Source of the DNA: a virus
Length of the DNA: 63,010 nt
IMG/VR virus record: IMGVR_UViG_3300025301_000010
Location: 1 to 63,010 of that record
Direction: 5' to 3' (one strand)
Position numbers and translations under genes: made by a program. A model generated the notes under the pieces. That model saw only the letters and a program-made list of their open reading frames with translations, had not been told where the DNA came from and made no database searches. Shown in pieces: positions 8,998-17,735 of the stretch; the first letter of the stretch is position 1, and every line of letters starts with the position of its first letter.

Positions 8998-9504
8998 ATG
9001 GCATTGACGGGCGAAGTGATTTTTAAGGTGAACGGCACATATACAAGCTCGAAGGATTTGTCGACCGTGACAGATCCGTTTGCGCTCAGCAACAACATCG
9101 CGATTTCCAGTGGGACTGGGGCCAATCAGGCGGACTTACTCTTTCATGACCAACGCACGATCGCTGCGTCGTCGAACGAGGACCTTGACCTCGCGGGCGG
9201 TCTGACCGACAGTTTCGGCGCCACGCTGACGTTTGTGAAGATCAAAACGATTTATGTTTCTGCGGCCAGCGCGAACACTAACAGCGTGGTCGTGGGAGGC
9301 GCGGCGAGCAATCAGTTTATCAACTGGGTGGGCGATGCGACCGACAAGATCAATATTTTGCCGGGCGGGGCCTTCATGATTTGCGCACCCAGCGCGGCCG
9401 GATATGCCGTTACGGCGGGTTCGGGTGACTTGCTACGTGTTGCAAATAGTAGCTCGGGGACGACGGTCACCTATAACATAGTGGTCGAGGGCACGTCCGC
9501 ATAA
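8998..9504 (+). CDS. Conserved beta-rich structural protein, role unknown
   Basis: 168 residues behind a strong aggagg site. Rich in Ala, Ser, Thr and Val and predicted all-beta, with IKTIYVSAASANTNSVVVGG and GDATDKINILPGG as distinctive stretches. I recognise the sequence style as common in tail or decoration modules but cannot give a function. It precedes the tail tube gene, so a tail surface or second tube-like protein is possible. Confidence 0.5.
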   Translation: MALTGEVIFKVNGTYTSSKDLSTVTDPFALSNNIAISSGTGANQADLLFHDQRTIAASSNEDLDLAGGLTDSFGATLTFVKIKTIYVSAASANTNSVVVGGAASNQFINWVGDATDKINILPGGAFMICAPSAAGYAVTAGSGDLLRVANSSSGTTVTYNIVVEGTSA

Positions 9505-9649
9505 ACTTGCGCTTGCTTGGCGGCTAGGGTCGCGCCCGAAACGCCCCACGACCGAGCCGGGGGGCTTGCCGCCAATATGTTCACGCTCGTAACTCGCTCG
9601 GGAACAACTGTATTTGATGTCACTTCAAGTGACGTCAGGAGGTCACAAA
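9505..9649 (+). other. Gap upstream of tail tube gene with long hairpin and palindromes
   Basis: 145 bases without a gene. A perfect 8-bp inverted repeat (ttggcggc at 9517-9524, gccgccaa at 9568-9575) encloses a smaller stem (agcc/ggct). A 15-base near-palindrome gtcacttcaagtgac lies at 9619-9633 and the palindrome tgacgtca at 9630-9637, just before the ribosome binding site caggagg. These may tune tail tube expression or mark an RNA processing point. No clear promoter was found. Confidence 0.4.
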
Positions 9650-10081
9650 ATGAGCACCAACGCCTTTCTTGGATCGGGCGCCACTCTCGCGGCCGGAGAC
9701 ACGGGTTCCGCTGCCAACTTTGTCGCTATTTCGGAAATTCGCACGTTAAGCGGACCCTCCGCAGATAACCCGACGGTTGAGGTTACACACCTAGGTAGCT
9801 CGAGCGCCGAGTTCGTCTCCGGGCTTGCGAGTCAAGGGGCGATCAATTGCACGGCCAACTTTGACCCTAGTAGCGGCTCACACTTTACCGCCGCGAAGGG
9901 CATACTCGGTGAGTTTACAAATAAAACCGTGCGTTATTGGCGTATCACTTGGAACGATACGGGCAGCACAACTGCCACGTTCCAGGCGTTTGTGAGTTCG
10001 CGTTCTATCGAGACGCCGCCAAATGGGGCTGTTGAGCTGTCCTTTGATTTGACGATCACTGGACCGGTCACCTGGGCCTAG
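9650..10081 (+). CDS. Major tail tube protein (A)
   Basis: 143 residues. ATG 9650 follows caggagg by about 7 bases. The pattern is that of siphovirus tube proteins: an N-terminal SGATLAAGDTGS, then FVAISEIRTLSGPSADNPTVEV and THLGSSSAEFVSGL, then a C-terminal FDLTITGPVTW. It polymerises in hexameric rings around the tape measure. The right-arm tube (51759-52964) is a 401-residue protein of another tube family. Confidence 0.88.
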   Translation: MSTNAFLGSGATLAAGDTGSAANFVAISEIRTLSGPSADNPTVEVTHLGSSSAEFVSGLASQGAINCTANFDPSSGSHFTAAKGILGEFTNKTVRYWRITWNDTGSTTATFQAFVSSRSIETPPNGAVELSFDLTITGPVTWA

Positions 10082-10099
10082 TAGCACAGAGGGACATAT

Positions 10100-10513
10100 A
10101 TGCCGAACCCCCTACGCGCGGAAGTGACCTGGGAATGGGACGACGAGGAATATACGCTTAAGCTATCAAACAACGACCTCTTGTCGCTCGAGGCGTCGCT
10201 AACCGCCTCCGCGGGCGAGCTTTTGGAGCGGTTCACCGAGAACCGCTACTCGCTCCGCGATAGCATGCAGATCCTACAACGGGCACTCATTACCGGCGCA
10301 AAGCTGGGCCGGAAGGAGGCGCTCAGGATCTGTGAACAGGTCAGCTTAATGGACCTTGTGCCCGTGGTGTTAGAGGTCCTGATGGCCTCGTATGGCATCA
10401 CTGATCGCAAGGACGAGGACGGCGATGAAGATGGCGACGACGAGGAACCGGCGCGGGGAAAGACACGACCCGTCCGGGCGGTGAGACCGAAGCTGACCGA
10501 CGGCGTTTCGTAG
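10100..10513 (+). CDS. Tail assembly chaperone, short form (gpG-like)
   Basis: 137 residues, helical, with a strongly acidic tail (DEDGDEDGDDEE around residues 103-114). It binds the tape measure protein during tail assembly, by analogy with lambda gpG. A ribosome binding site (agaggga) precedes the ATG. It contains the slippery heptamer GGGAAAG at 10456-10462 in the correct phase, so a fraction of ribosomes should continue into the downstream frame to give the longer GT form. Confidence 0.82.
   Translation: MPNPLRAEVTWEWDDEEYTLKLSNNDLLSLEASLTASAGELLERFTENRYSLRDSMQILQRALITGAKLGRKEALRICEQVSLMDLVPVVLEVLMASYGITDRKDEDGDEDGDDEEPARGKTRPVRAVRPKLTDGVS
10456..10462 (+). promoter_or_regulatory. Programmed -1 frameshift site GGGAAAG
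   Basis: In the reading frame of the upstream chaperone gene the heptamer reads G GGA AAG, which is the X XXY YYZ arrangement and the same heptamer known from lambda gpG-gpGT. The -1 frame is open from 10429 to 10887 and overlaps the zero frame until its stop at 10513. I see no convincing downstream pseudoknot, only short GC-rich pairings. Confidence 0.82.
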
Positions 10514-10887
10514 TCCCGTGGTCGCGCTATTTCCGGATCTGCGTAGGGTCGATCCATATAATGCCCGAGGATTTTTGGGGCATGACATTACCAGAGACCG
10601 CTCTCGCTATCGAGGGACATGAGCGCCAAGAGGCGCGCGCCTTTTTGCGCGCCGGGACGGTTGCCGCGATGGTCGTCGAAGTCAATCGCGACAGTAAGAA
10701 GCGGTCACGCCCGTATTCTGCTGAGGATATTTTCCCGCACATTAAACAACTTTTGATCGATGCGGAGACTGCTGCCGCGCGTGAACCTAAACAGTCAACG
10801 CAAAGCGTCGAACAGCAGATCGCGATGGCGAAAGCGTTGATGGGCGGAGAGGGTGCGTCTCTGCCTCGCCCAAAGGAAACCGATTAA
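10462..10887 (+). CDS. Tail assembly chaperone, frameshift extension (gpT-like part of GT)
   Basis: Encodes the C-terminal part of the fused chaperone made after -1 slippage at 10456-10462; 141 residues are added. An internal ATG at 10561 exists but has no ribosome binding site, and the open frame continues upstream through FVVPWSRYFRIC to the slip site, so fusion is the better reading. The part contains MPEDFWGMTLPET and a charged helix ending in GGEGASLPRPKETD. It directly precedes the tape measure gene, the standard position. Confidence 0.78.
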   Translation, partial: DTTRPGGETEADRRRFVVPWSRYFRICVGSIHIMPEDFWGMTLPETALAIEGHERQEARAFLRAGTVAAMVVEVNRDSKKRSRPYSAEDIFPHIKQLLIDAETAAAREPKQSTQSVEQQIAMAKALMGGEGASLPRPKETD

Positions 10888-13800
10888 GTGGCTCAAACAC
10901 TAGAGGAACTGCGCGTCACGCTGACGGCGACTAACGAGAAGTTTGACAAAGCCTTCCGCGCATCGGACGCGCGTCTAAAGGTCTTCGAGAAGACGATGAA
11001 GCGGCAAGCCGCGCAGACGCGTAAATCGCTCGGTGCCGTGACTGCGGCCGCCACAAAAATGAAGAAAGCCTTTATTGGCTTAGCGAGTTTGGCCGTTATT
11101 AAACGATTTGCGAGTTTTACGAAAGAAGCCTTTGAGCAGACAAACGCGCTACAGGATACGGCGGACAAGATTGGACTTAACGTAGAGTCTTTGCAAGAGC
11201 TCCAGCACGCCTTCTCAACCACTGGGGTTGAAGCAAAAACCGTCAACACAGGACTTCAGCGACTCGGCCGACGCCTCTCTGATTTTGCAACGACCGAAGC
11301 GGGCGCGGCAAAAGAGGCGTTTCTTGCCTTGGGCATTTCCGCAGAAGATGTCCGCACGAAATATTCGACGCTAGAAACCGTCATCCCGAAACTTGCCGAT
11401 GAAATAGCGGGTTTAGCAAGCGACGAGCAGAAACTTTCTGTTGTACAAAAATTGGTCGATAGTGAGGGCGTCGCAATGCTGACGACGTTTTCGCAGGGGT
11501 CGGCTGCGATGGCGAGGCAGCGACAAGAAGCGCGCGACCTAGGCCGAGTATTAGAAGAGGAGTTGACGCGGAAAGCTGCGGCACTCAATACCGCCTTCAA
11601 CGTCGCGGCCGCGGCACTCGACACGCAGTTTAAGCGGGCGCTGATCGAACTGGCTCCGTTTATCAAGCGGTTCACGCAGGGTATCACGGGGCTAGTGTCT
11701 GTTTTTTCGAAACTGATCGGTGAGGTGAAGCGAGTATATAATGAAACTGTTGTACGTAACCAGCTGTTAGCCCTGAAAGCCCAGAAAAAAGAAATAGAAA
11801 ATATAGAAAAGTTAATCGCTCTAAAAAAACTGGAGATTGAAGCGGCCCAGAAGCTGCGAACAGCAGGGATGCGGGAGCGTGTCGGGGCTGCTAGAGGGGT
11901 GGAGCTCGATAAGCTCAAAGACCAGCTGGGGGCGGCTAAGGTCGGATATCAAGAGATTAAGGATATACTCATCGAACTAAACGACGCGTTGGTTGACGAT
12001 ACGGAGGCGCTCGCGAAACACGGCGAGGCGCTTGAAAAAACCAAGGACACAAACGCGGCGAGCGTGGCGAGTCTGGAGAAGGGGACGGCGTTACTTAAGG
12101 CCGAGACGGCAGTGCTCGAAGAAGCGATCGCTCTGGGCTTGACGGCGCGTGAAACTGAATTTCGGTTGACGCGGGCGCGTTTAGTTTCGGCCGCAGCGGT
12201 GGACAAACTGACGGACGCCGAGATCGCTGCTATCGATGCGCGCATGGAAATTGTCCGCGCAAACGAGCAGGTGACGCGCACTTATGACGCGATGGTTGAG
12301 GGCCAGGAGGAGGCGACAGAGGCGGTCAAGGAGGGCACGATTGATCTCGCGAAATACTTCGACCAGGCGGTGGAAGGGATTATGGCGGGCACGCTCCGCC
12401 TGGGTGACTTTTTTAAACAGGCGGGGCAGGCGCTCGCGCTCGATTTCGGAAAGTCGTTTATCATGGGAAAAGGCAAATCGCTAGACGTTCCGCTGAAGGC
12501 AAACGCCCTAGGATTGGTAGGGCCGAACGGAATTGTAGGAGATATCCTGGGCAAAGGGGGGTTACTGGCGGGGACGTCGTTCGGCAAGAACTTTCTTGCG
12601 GGCTGGGGGGTGAATGTCAAACAGATGATGGCCGGAGCAAAGGACATTTGGGCGCTGGCCGGGGTCGGCGATTGGTCGACTATTTTTAAGCTCAACCCGA
12701 GCCAAGGTCTCGGCAAAATGTTCCACGGGCTGGGCAAGGCGGGCGCCGGGTTGTTGGGGTTTGGGCTAGCGGAAGGAATGAAAGGTATCTTCGGCATACT
12801 GGGGTCAGAGGAAGCCGCTATGGGAGGTAAGGTCGGCGGCATGGTCGGCGGCATTATTGGTAGTATTTGGGGCCCGGTAGGGTCTTTTGTCGGGGCCTTT
12901 TTGGGTGACCTTATCGGCTCGGTTTTTGGTAGCCTTTTTGCTCACAAGCCCACGAAGGGCACACAAATCCGGAAGGGTGTCCGTGACTGGCTCAAGGACC
13001 TGGGCGTCGTCTTCGCGCAGGAGCTAGACCGTAAGGATTACTTTTTTGACGAGACAAAAGCGATGCGCGACCGGATGGGATTGCGTGGCGGTTCTGGGTT
13101 TTTGATTGCGAGCAAAGAGGTGCTCGCGCAGTCTGGTGTGCGCGAGGACTTACGACACCAGCTCGTCGCACTTGGAGTCGCGGTGACAAAAGATATGGCC
13201 ATCGATCTCGGCAAAAACTTGGAACAAACAGGCGTCACGTTTGCGAACATGCTGATTGATAATCTGGGCGGCGACGAGAAAAAACTGTCGGCGTTTATTG
13301 CGGACCTCGTGTCAAAGGCCGGGATTGAGCTGGGGGGTCTTGTGACAGAGCTCAACGACGCGATGGCGCGGGGAGCGATTGGGACGGAACTGTACCATGA
13401 GGCGCTACAAGGCGCGCTCTCGCTGTTCCTCGTCGACCTCCCGGCAGGCATTGACGCGTTCGGCATCGCAATGGACAGTATGACCGAGCAGGGGATTTTA
13501 GATCTTGAGGTCTTCGGGGACAAGCTGGCCGAAGTGATCGAAAAGTTCAAAAACCTGCCGCCGCTTTTGGTTCAAATCCGCCAACTGATGATCACGTTAC
13601 GGCAGCAAATGGTTGAGTCGGAGATGGCATTTTTAGCTCGACTTGTGACCATGGGGGTCGCTGGGCAGGGGGACATGATTAACGCGCAAATGCAGCCGAT
13701 ACGCGGCGGGCTCGCGAGCTTCTATGAGCGTTTTAACCTCCAATTTAACCCGACACACCGGCGACCCGAGACGGTGGCTCAGATGCCGTCCAGGCTCGGG

Positions 13801-14934
13801 AGCTTGTCGCCGGACCGTATGCGCGAGCTAGGACACGAGCCGGTTAGTGTGGCCGAGATGATGGCGGCAATTGATGATTTGGGCCGCTTACAAGATCTCC
13901 TCGTTGAGCAGTTTCAGATGCACGCCGAGCAGATCCGCGCAGAGTACGCGCTTAAACGCGAGAACCAGCAGCGAGTGATAAATAATCTGAGGGACGAGCG
14001 GAGCGAGACGGAAAAGCTATATCAGGTGCAAATCGAGGGGCTGCGCGAACGGCTCGCGATTGCGAAGGCGTACGAGCAGCAGGCTGACGCCTTGCAGTCC
14101 ACGCTGACTCAGCTAATGACTGGCGGGACATCGCCGCTCTCGGGACAAGAGCAGCTGTCTTTCTTGCAGTCGCGAGCAGCAACGCTCCGCGCCCAGATAA
14201 CAGGGGCCAGCGACGCAGAGCGCCCAGCGCTTATGGGTGAGCTGTCTACCGTGCTCCAAGGTATGCTCGGTCTCGGCGTCTTTCAGCGGCCATCACCGGA
14301 ACACGCCGCGTTATTTAACGATGTGGTTGCCGAGATAGAGGCGTTACAGCAGTCCGCCCGCGATGAGGCAGATAAGGCGATCGCGATCGAACAGCAAATC
14401 CTTGACACCGAGCTTGCGATGCAGGTCGCGTTGAGTAGCATCGACCAGCAGATCCACCATCAGCAGCTCGCGCTGGAGCGCCTCTCAGGGCAAGAACAGC
14501 AAGCCATAAATAGCGCGAGGGCGGCGACGGTGGCCGCGATTAGCGACCTACGGGATCAACAAATCGAACTCGGCCGTGTGGCGGGATTGAAGCTCAAAGA
14601 CGCGGAAACGGCGATCGTTGAAGAGCTTGAGGCGCTGGGGTTGCCGACCGATCTCGACACGGCGACAATTGCGGTTCTCGATCGGCTCGACGGAACGCTC
14701 GACACTCTCGATACGACGCTCAACACGTTACTGTCGCCCGCGTCGAATAATAACGGCAGCCAGTCGGACGGCGTGACATTTGATATGACCGGGATGCAAA
14801 TATCGGCGACAACTACCGGAAACGCGCAGCAGGACGGCGAGCGTCTAGGCCGCGGCTTTGCAGCTGCGGTGGTGCACGAGTACAGGACGGGCGAGCTAGG
14901 GCGTGTTGTACGCCAAGACATGGAGCGGCACTAG
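10888..14934 (+). CDS. Tape measure protein (A), 1348 residues
   Basis: Sets tail length and is ejected with DNA. It begins at GTG 10888 with aaagga about 10 bases upstream. Long alpha-helical coiled regions dominate (residues ~1-60, 270-330, 1000-1250). A glycine-rich hydrophobic zone lies at about 620-690 (GKVGGMVGGIIGSIWGPVGSFVG), as expected for the membrane-active part. The C-terminal third has SFLQSRAATLRAQITGASDAE-type helices that match the right-arm tape measure, showing common descent. By the usual scaling of about 0.15 nm per residue the tail would be near 200 nm; that is inference. Confidence 0.92.
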   Translation: MAQTLEELRVTLTATNEKFDKAFRASDARLKVFEKTMKRQAAQTRKSLGAVTAAATKMKKAFIGLASLAVIKRFASFTKEAFEQTNALQDTADKIGLNVESLQELQHAFSTTGVEAKTVNTGLQRLGRRLSDFATTEAGAAKEAFLALGISAEDVRTKYSTLETVIPKLADEIAGLASDEQKLSVVQKLVDSEGVAMLTTFSQGSAAMARQRQEARDLGRVLEEELTRKAAALNTAFNVAAAALDTQFKRALIELAPFIKRFTQGITGLVSVFSKLIGEVKRVYNETVVRNQLLALKAQKKEIENIEKLIALKKLEIEAAQKLRTAGMRERVGAARGVELDKLKDQLGAAKVGYQEIKDILIELNDALVDDTEALAKHGEALEKTKDTNAASVASLEKGTALLKAETAVLEEAIALGLTARETEFRLTRARLVSAAAVDKLTDAEIAAIDARMEIVRANEQVTRTYDAMVEGQEEATEAVKEGTIDLAKYFDQAVEGIMAGTLRLGDFFKQAGQALALDFGKSFIMGKGKSLDVPLKANALGLVGPNGIVGDILGKGGLLAGTSFGKNFLAGWGVNVKQMMAGAKDIWALAGVGDWSTIFKLNPSQGLGKMFHGLGKAGAGLLGFGLAEGMKGIFGILGSEEAAMGGKVGGMVGGIIGSIWGPVGSFVGAFLGDLIGSVFGSLFAHKPTKGTQIRKGVRDWLKDLGVVFAQELDRKDYFFDETKAMRDRMGLRGGSGFLIASKEVLAQSGVREDLRHQLVALGVAVTKDMAIDLGKNLEQTGVTFANMLIDNLGGDEKKLSAFIADLVSKAGIELGGLVTELNDAMARGAIGTELYHEALQGALSLFLVDLPAGIDAFGIAMDSMTEQGILDLEVFGDKLAEVIEKFKNLPPLLVQIRQLMITLRQQMVESEMAFLARLVTMGVAGQGDMINAQMQPIRGGLASFYERFNLQFNPTHRRPETVAQMPSRLGSLSPDRMRELGHEPVSVAEMMAAIDDLGRLQDLLVEQFQMHAEQIRAEYALKRENQQRVINNLRDERSETEKLYQVQIEGLRERLAIAKAYEQQADALQSTLTQLMTGGTSPLSGQEQLSFLQSRAATLRAQITGASDAERPALMGELSTVLQGMLGLGVFQRPSPEHAALFNDVVAEIEALQQSARDEADKAIAIEQQILDTELAMQVALSSIDQQIHHQQLALERLSGQEQQAINSARAATVAAISDLRDQQIELGRVAGLKLKDAETAIVEELEALGLPTDLDTATIAVLDRLDGTLDTLDTTLNTLLSPASNNNGSQSDGVTFDMTGMQISATTTGNAQQDGERLGRGFAAAVVHEYRTGELGRVVRQDMERH

Positions 14935-15690
14935 ATGGGCTATTTGTACGCGTCGACATTTTTGAGCTATACGCCGACCGCCACAACCGCGCATAGCGAC
15001 TATCCCGTAACACGCCTTGCGGATCTTGCCGCGCATCCTTATCTCCGCGCCTGGCGTAGCACAGCGGTGACGCTCACCGACTTAACCTTGGACCTTGGTA
15101 GCGACCAGAGTGTTGGGGGAATAGCGTTGTTCAACGTGAACGCCACGTCGTGCGAACTGGCGTTCGCGACGGCCGCGGGATCGCCGTCCTATACCGGGTG
15201 GGGGCCTAACGCCGCACAGCCTTCGTACCAGATCACTCAAAACACGCCCGGTCCTTATTATAATTTGTGCGTAACCGAGCCGATCACGGCGCGGTATATA
15301 AGGGTGCGGTTTCCTGCCTCGACGGCTCGGCATACAACAGACGCTTATTATTCTGTCGGCTGTATCGTGGTCGTGGGCGCATTCCTCCCGATCCAAACCC
15401 CGCGCGTGGGGATGGTCGAGCGTTTGCAGTCACGATATTTGGAAAACGCACACCTTGTGACTCGCACGGGCGAAGAGTGGAGCGAGGAAGAGTGGGATGC
15501 TATTTTATTGCCTGAGAATAAGGATAGTGGTTTCGCCGTGATGGCGCTGGGAAAAGCGGCGAATGTCGTGATGTTTAGAAACCAAGGGGACCGGGCGGAG
15601 GTCAAGTTGATGCGACGGACCGGCGATATCCAGGTCGCCCATAACGCCACCCACTACACGACCCAGCAGACATGGAGGGAGCACACATAA
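14935..15690 (+). CDS. Distal tail-type protein (discoidin-like beta domain)
   Basis: 251 residues, starting directly at the tape measure stop (TAGATG). It has a jelly-roll-like start: YPVTRLADLAAHPYLRAWRS then TLDLGSDQSVGGIALFN, as in carbohydrate-binding F5/8-type domains. The second half has AVMALGKAANVVMF. The right-arm protein at 43887-44618 is homologous in position and pattern (YPVTNLNSDSANPILEQYRS, then LTLDFGAAKTIVLTAVL). A distal tail or tail-surface role is likely. Confidence 0.6.
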   Translation: MGYLYASTFLSYTPTATTAHSDYPVTRLADLAAHPYLRAWRSTAVTLTDLTLDLGSDQSVGGIALFNVNATSCELAFATAAGSPSYTGWGPNAAQPSYQITQNTPGPYYNLCVTEPITARYIRVRFPASTARHTTDAYYSVGCIVVVGAFLPIQTPRVGMVERLQSRYLENAHLVTRTGEEWSEEEWDAILLPENKDSGFAVMALGKAANVVMFRNQGDRAEVKLMRRTGDIQVAHNATHYTTQQTWREHT

Positions 15691-15992
15691 TGGCAGATGA
15701 TCGCTCGAATCCCGACAGCGAACGCGATAGTGCGGCTGTCACAATAAACGGACACCAGCCCCGCAAACTTTCTCCGACCGAGCGACTCCGCCTTCAGCTC
15801 GCGCACACGCAAGTGCAGCTTGCGAAAGTGACCGGCGAACGCGACCAGCTGGCCGCACGCATTCGCGCTGCGGAATCGCAGACAATGCTTGAAGAACAGC
15901 ACGCCGCCATCATGGCGGCGCATGGGGTCACAGCTTCGACGCCGTGGGTGTGCGATATAACCAGTGGTGAGTTTGTTCCGAAAGGCGGTTAG
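15690..15992 (+). CDS. Small coiled-coil tail protein
   Basis: 100 residues. ATG 15690 overlaps the previous stop (TAATG) with ggaggg 10 bases upstream. Residues 27-70 form a charged coiled coil (LSPTERLRLQLAHTQVQLAKV), and the C-terminus reads WVCDITSGEFVPKGG. The right-arm gene 43637-43870 has the same place and a similar helical make-up. Function unknown. Confidence 0.55.
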   Translation: MADDRSNPDSERDSAAVTINGHQPRKLSPTERLRLQLAHTQVQLAKVTGERDQLAARIRAAESQTMLEEQHAAIMAAHGVTASTPWVCDITSGEFVPKGG

Positions 15993-15994
15993 GT

Positions 15995-17293
15995 ATGGCA
16001 ACGACGACAAGCCTGGGAATCTCGAAGCCCGCACGCGGCGAGACAGGTTGGCACACGCTGTGGAACGCGAACGCGGACCTTTTAAACGGCCTATTGGTCG
16101 GGACGAGCAGCTCGCTTTTTATTGCCGCAGCTCGCGTCGGAGTCGGTCACACAACTGCTACGTGGGGCCGGTTTGCTGCCCACGAAAATAGCGCGACGGT
16201 AGCGACGGCGGCTCTCAGTCAAGGCAACTCGAGTGGCAACGTGCTTGAGCTAAACAATGGGAGTTCGGATTTAGCAGGGAACCTGATGGTCGTGACGGGA
16301 GCGGGTAAACTGGGGATCGGGACAACCGCGCCTGACGCGCTCCTGCATGTAGAAGAGGGTGCCGGGTCATTCAGTTGGACCCCAGATGCCGGGACGATGG
16401 CCATCATCCAACGAAACGCATCGACGGGCAATGGGGTCGCGCTGTCTCTCATCAGTGGCACAGGCGGTGACTGCGCCCTTAACTTCGGAGACTCGTCAGA
16501 TGAGAATGATGGTGCAATCCTGTATGACCAGGCCTCCAACGTCCTCTCGTTCCGGGTTAATGCCGCCACGAGGATGACGCTTAACCAGGACGGAAAACTC
16601 GGCGTTAATGAAACAACGCCAGATGCGATGGTCGATATCGTGCCGACTGGCACCGGTGTGATTTCGCTGCTTGTCGATACGGCGGCGAGCGCTACAGCGA
16701 AGAGTCAGGAGTGGCACTACAACGGCAGCTCACGCGCATGGGTGAAACAGACAGCCGCCGTCAGCGAATTGAGGTTCGATCCTATCGACATCGCTGGCAC
16801 CGTGCCTGGCCCACTGCTTTACCTGGACCGTAATGTCGGCACCGAGGTCGGGGCTAATACACCTGCGCCGGGTGCTGTAGGTTTTGTGACGGACGCGAAC
16901 GTCGTGCACTACATCTGGTGTGACACCGGGCTGCTACGTATGCACACAGTGCAGCCGACATATAACACACGCGAGCATGGCGACGAGGTCGGAGGGCAGT
17001 CCTCATATTTAGGCGCAAAGAATATTATCCGACAATGGGGGGACCCGACGGACGCGCTTGAAGCTGTTCTTGATACGGGGGTTTACGATTTTACCTACAA
17101 GGACGGAAAATATAACTGTGAACAATTTACCGGAATTGTAACGGATTGGGCGCCGTGGGCGGGAAAAGAAAAAACCGAAGATTGCCCCCACGGGCGTCAG
17201 CTCAATATGGTCAACGTGACCGGATACCATACGTTAGCGATTCAAGCGCTCTCAAAAAAGATTGAAGACTTGGAACGACGACTCGCCAGCTAA
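15995..17293 (+). CDS. Tail fibre-like protein (A)
   Basis: 432 residues, beta-rich and low in charge, with fibre-type motifs such as GKLGIGTTAPDALLHVEEGA and GKLGVNETTPDAMVDI. The C-terminus is a short coiled coil (LAIQALSKKIEDLERRLAS), as in trimeric fibres with a terminal bundle. The right-arm gene 41617-43653 has matching motifs (VGIGTAAPAAPLHV) and a similar ending, but carries an extra repeat block. Probably contacts the host surface. Confidence 0.68.
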   Translation: MATTTSLGISKPARGETGWHTLWNANADLLNGLLVGTSSSLFIAAARVGVGHTTATWGRFAAHENSATVATAALSQGNSSGNVLELNNGSSDLAGNLMVVTGAGKLGIGTTAPDALLHVEEGAGSFSWTPDAGTMAIIQRNASTGNGVALSLISGTGGDCALNFGDSSDENDGAILYDQASNVLSFRVNAATRMTLNQDGKLGVNETTPDAMVDIVPTGTGVISLLVDTAASATAKSQEWHYNGSSRAWVKQTAAVSELRFDPIDIAGTVPGPLLYLDRNVGTEVGANTPAPGAVGFVTDANVVHYIWCDTGLLRMHTVQPTYNTREHGDEVGGQSSYLGAKNIIRQWGDPTDALEAVLDTGVYDFTYKDGKYNCEQFTGIVTDWAPWAGKEKTEDCPHGRQLNMVNVTGYHTLAIQALSKKIEDLERRLAS

Positions 17294-17306
17294 GAGGAGC
17301 AAGCCC

Positions 17307-17726
17307 ATGCTAAAGCTAAGCCAGCCCATCACAGTCGGAGCTCAGACTTATACGCACTGTAAACTTGTTGCGGCGCGCTGGGTTGCAAACGCCGAAACGC
17401 TAGAGCGACTTGTCTACCAGCTGTGCACAGTCGAGGGTGGCATCATCCGGGTAGGGAGTATCGTCCAAAGCGACGACGCCCCCACGGTTGTGACTGACGC
17501 ACCCACGGCTTTTACCATAGACAGGGTGAAGAACGAGGCAGATTCCGCAGATATTTTTTCCGGCTTGCACGGGATCGACGCTTTGATCGATGCTTACCTG
17601 GCGGCTCAACCGCCTCAAATATTTTTGGATGGGGAAACCACGACCGTTCTTGAGGCGACTGTCGAGGCTGCCCCTAACGGTGAACTGCCAGGGCGTGAAA
17701 TAATCGACAACCGCACAGAGGACTAA
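17307..17726 (+). CDS. Conserved tail-tip accessory protein
   Basis: 139 residues with a gagg site before ATG 17307. By eye it is very similar to the right-arm protein at 41175-41612 (same beginning MLKL..PITVG..TYTH, same middle YQLCTVEGGIIR.GSIV, same end REIIDNRTED; roughly three quarters of positions). This is the closest pair between the two arms. I do not know the family. It lies between fibre and FN3 tail protein in both arms, so it is probably a fixed part of this tail tip. Confidence 0.6.
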   Translation: MLKLSQPITVGAQTYTHCKLVAARWVANAETLERLVYQLCTVEGGIIRVGSIVQSDDAPTVVTDAPTAFTIDRVKNEADSADIFSGLHGIDALIDAYLAAQPPQIFLDGETTTVLEATVEAAPNGELPGREIIDNRTED

Positions 17727-17735
17727 CCGCCGCGC

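Noticed and set aside
9630-9637. tgacgtca palindrome
   Set aside because: Eight-base palindromes are expected by chance at this length; reported only as part of the gap description.
13570-13590. tRNA T-arm-like string in the tape measure gene
   Set aside because: Only a short match to the T-arm consensus inside a clear coding frame; no acceptor or anticodon stem can be formed.
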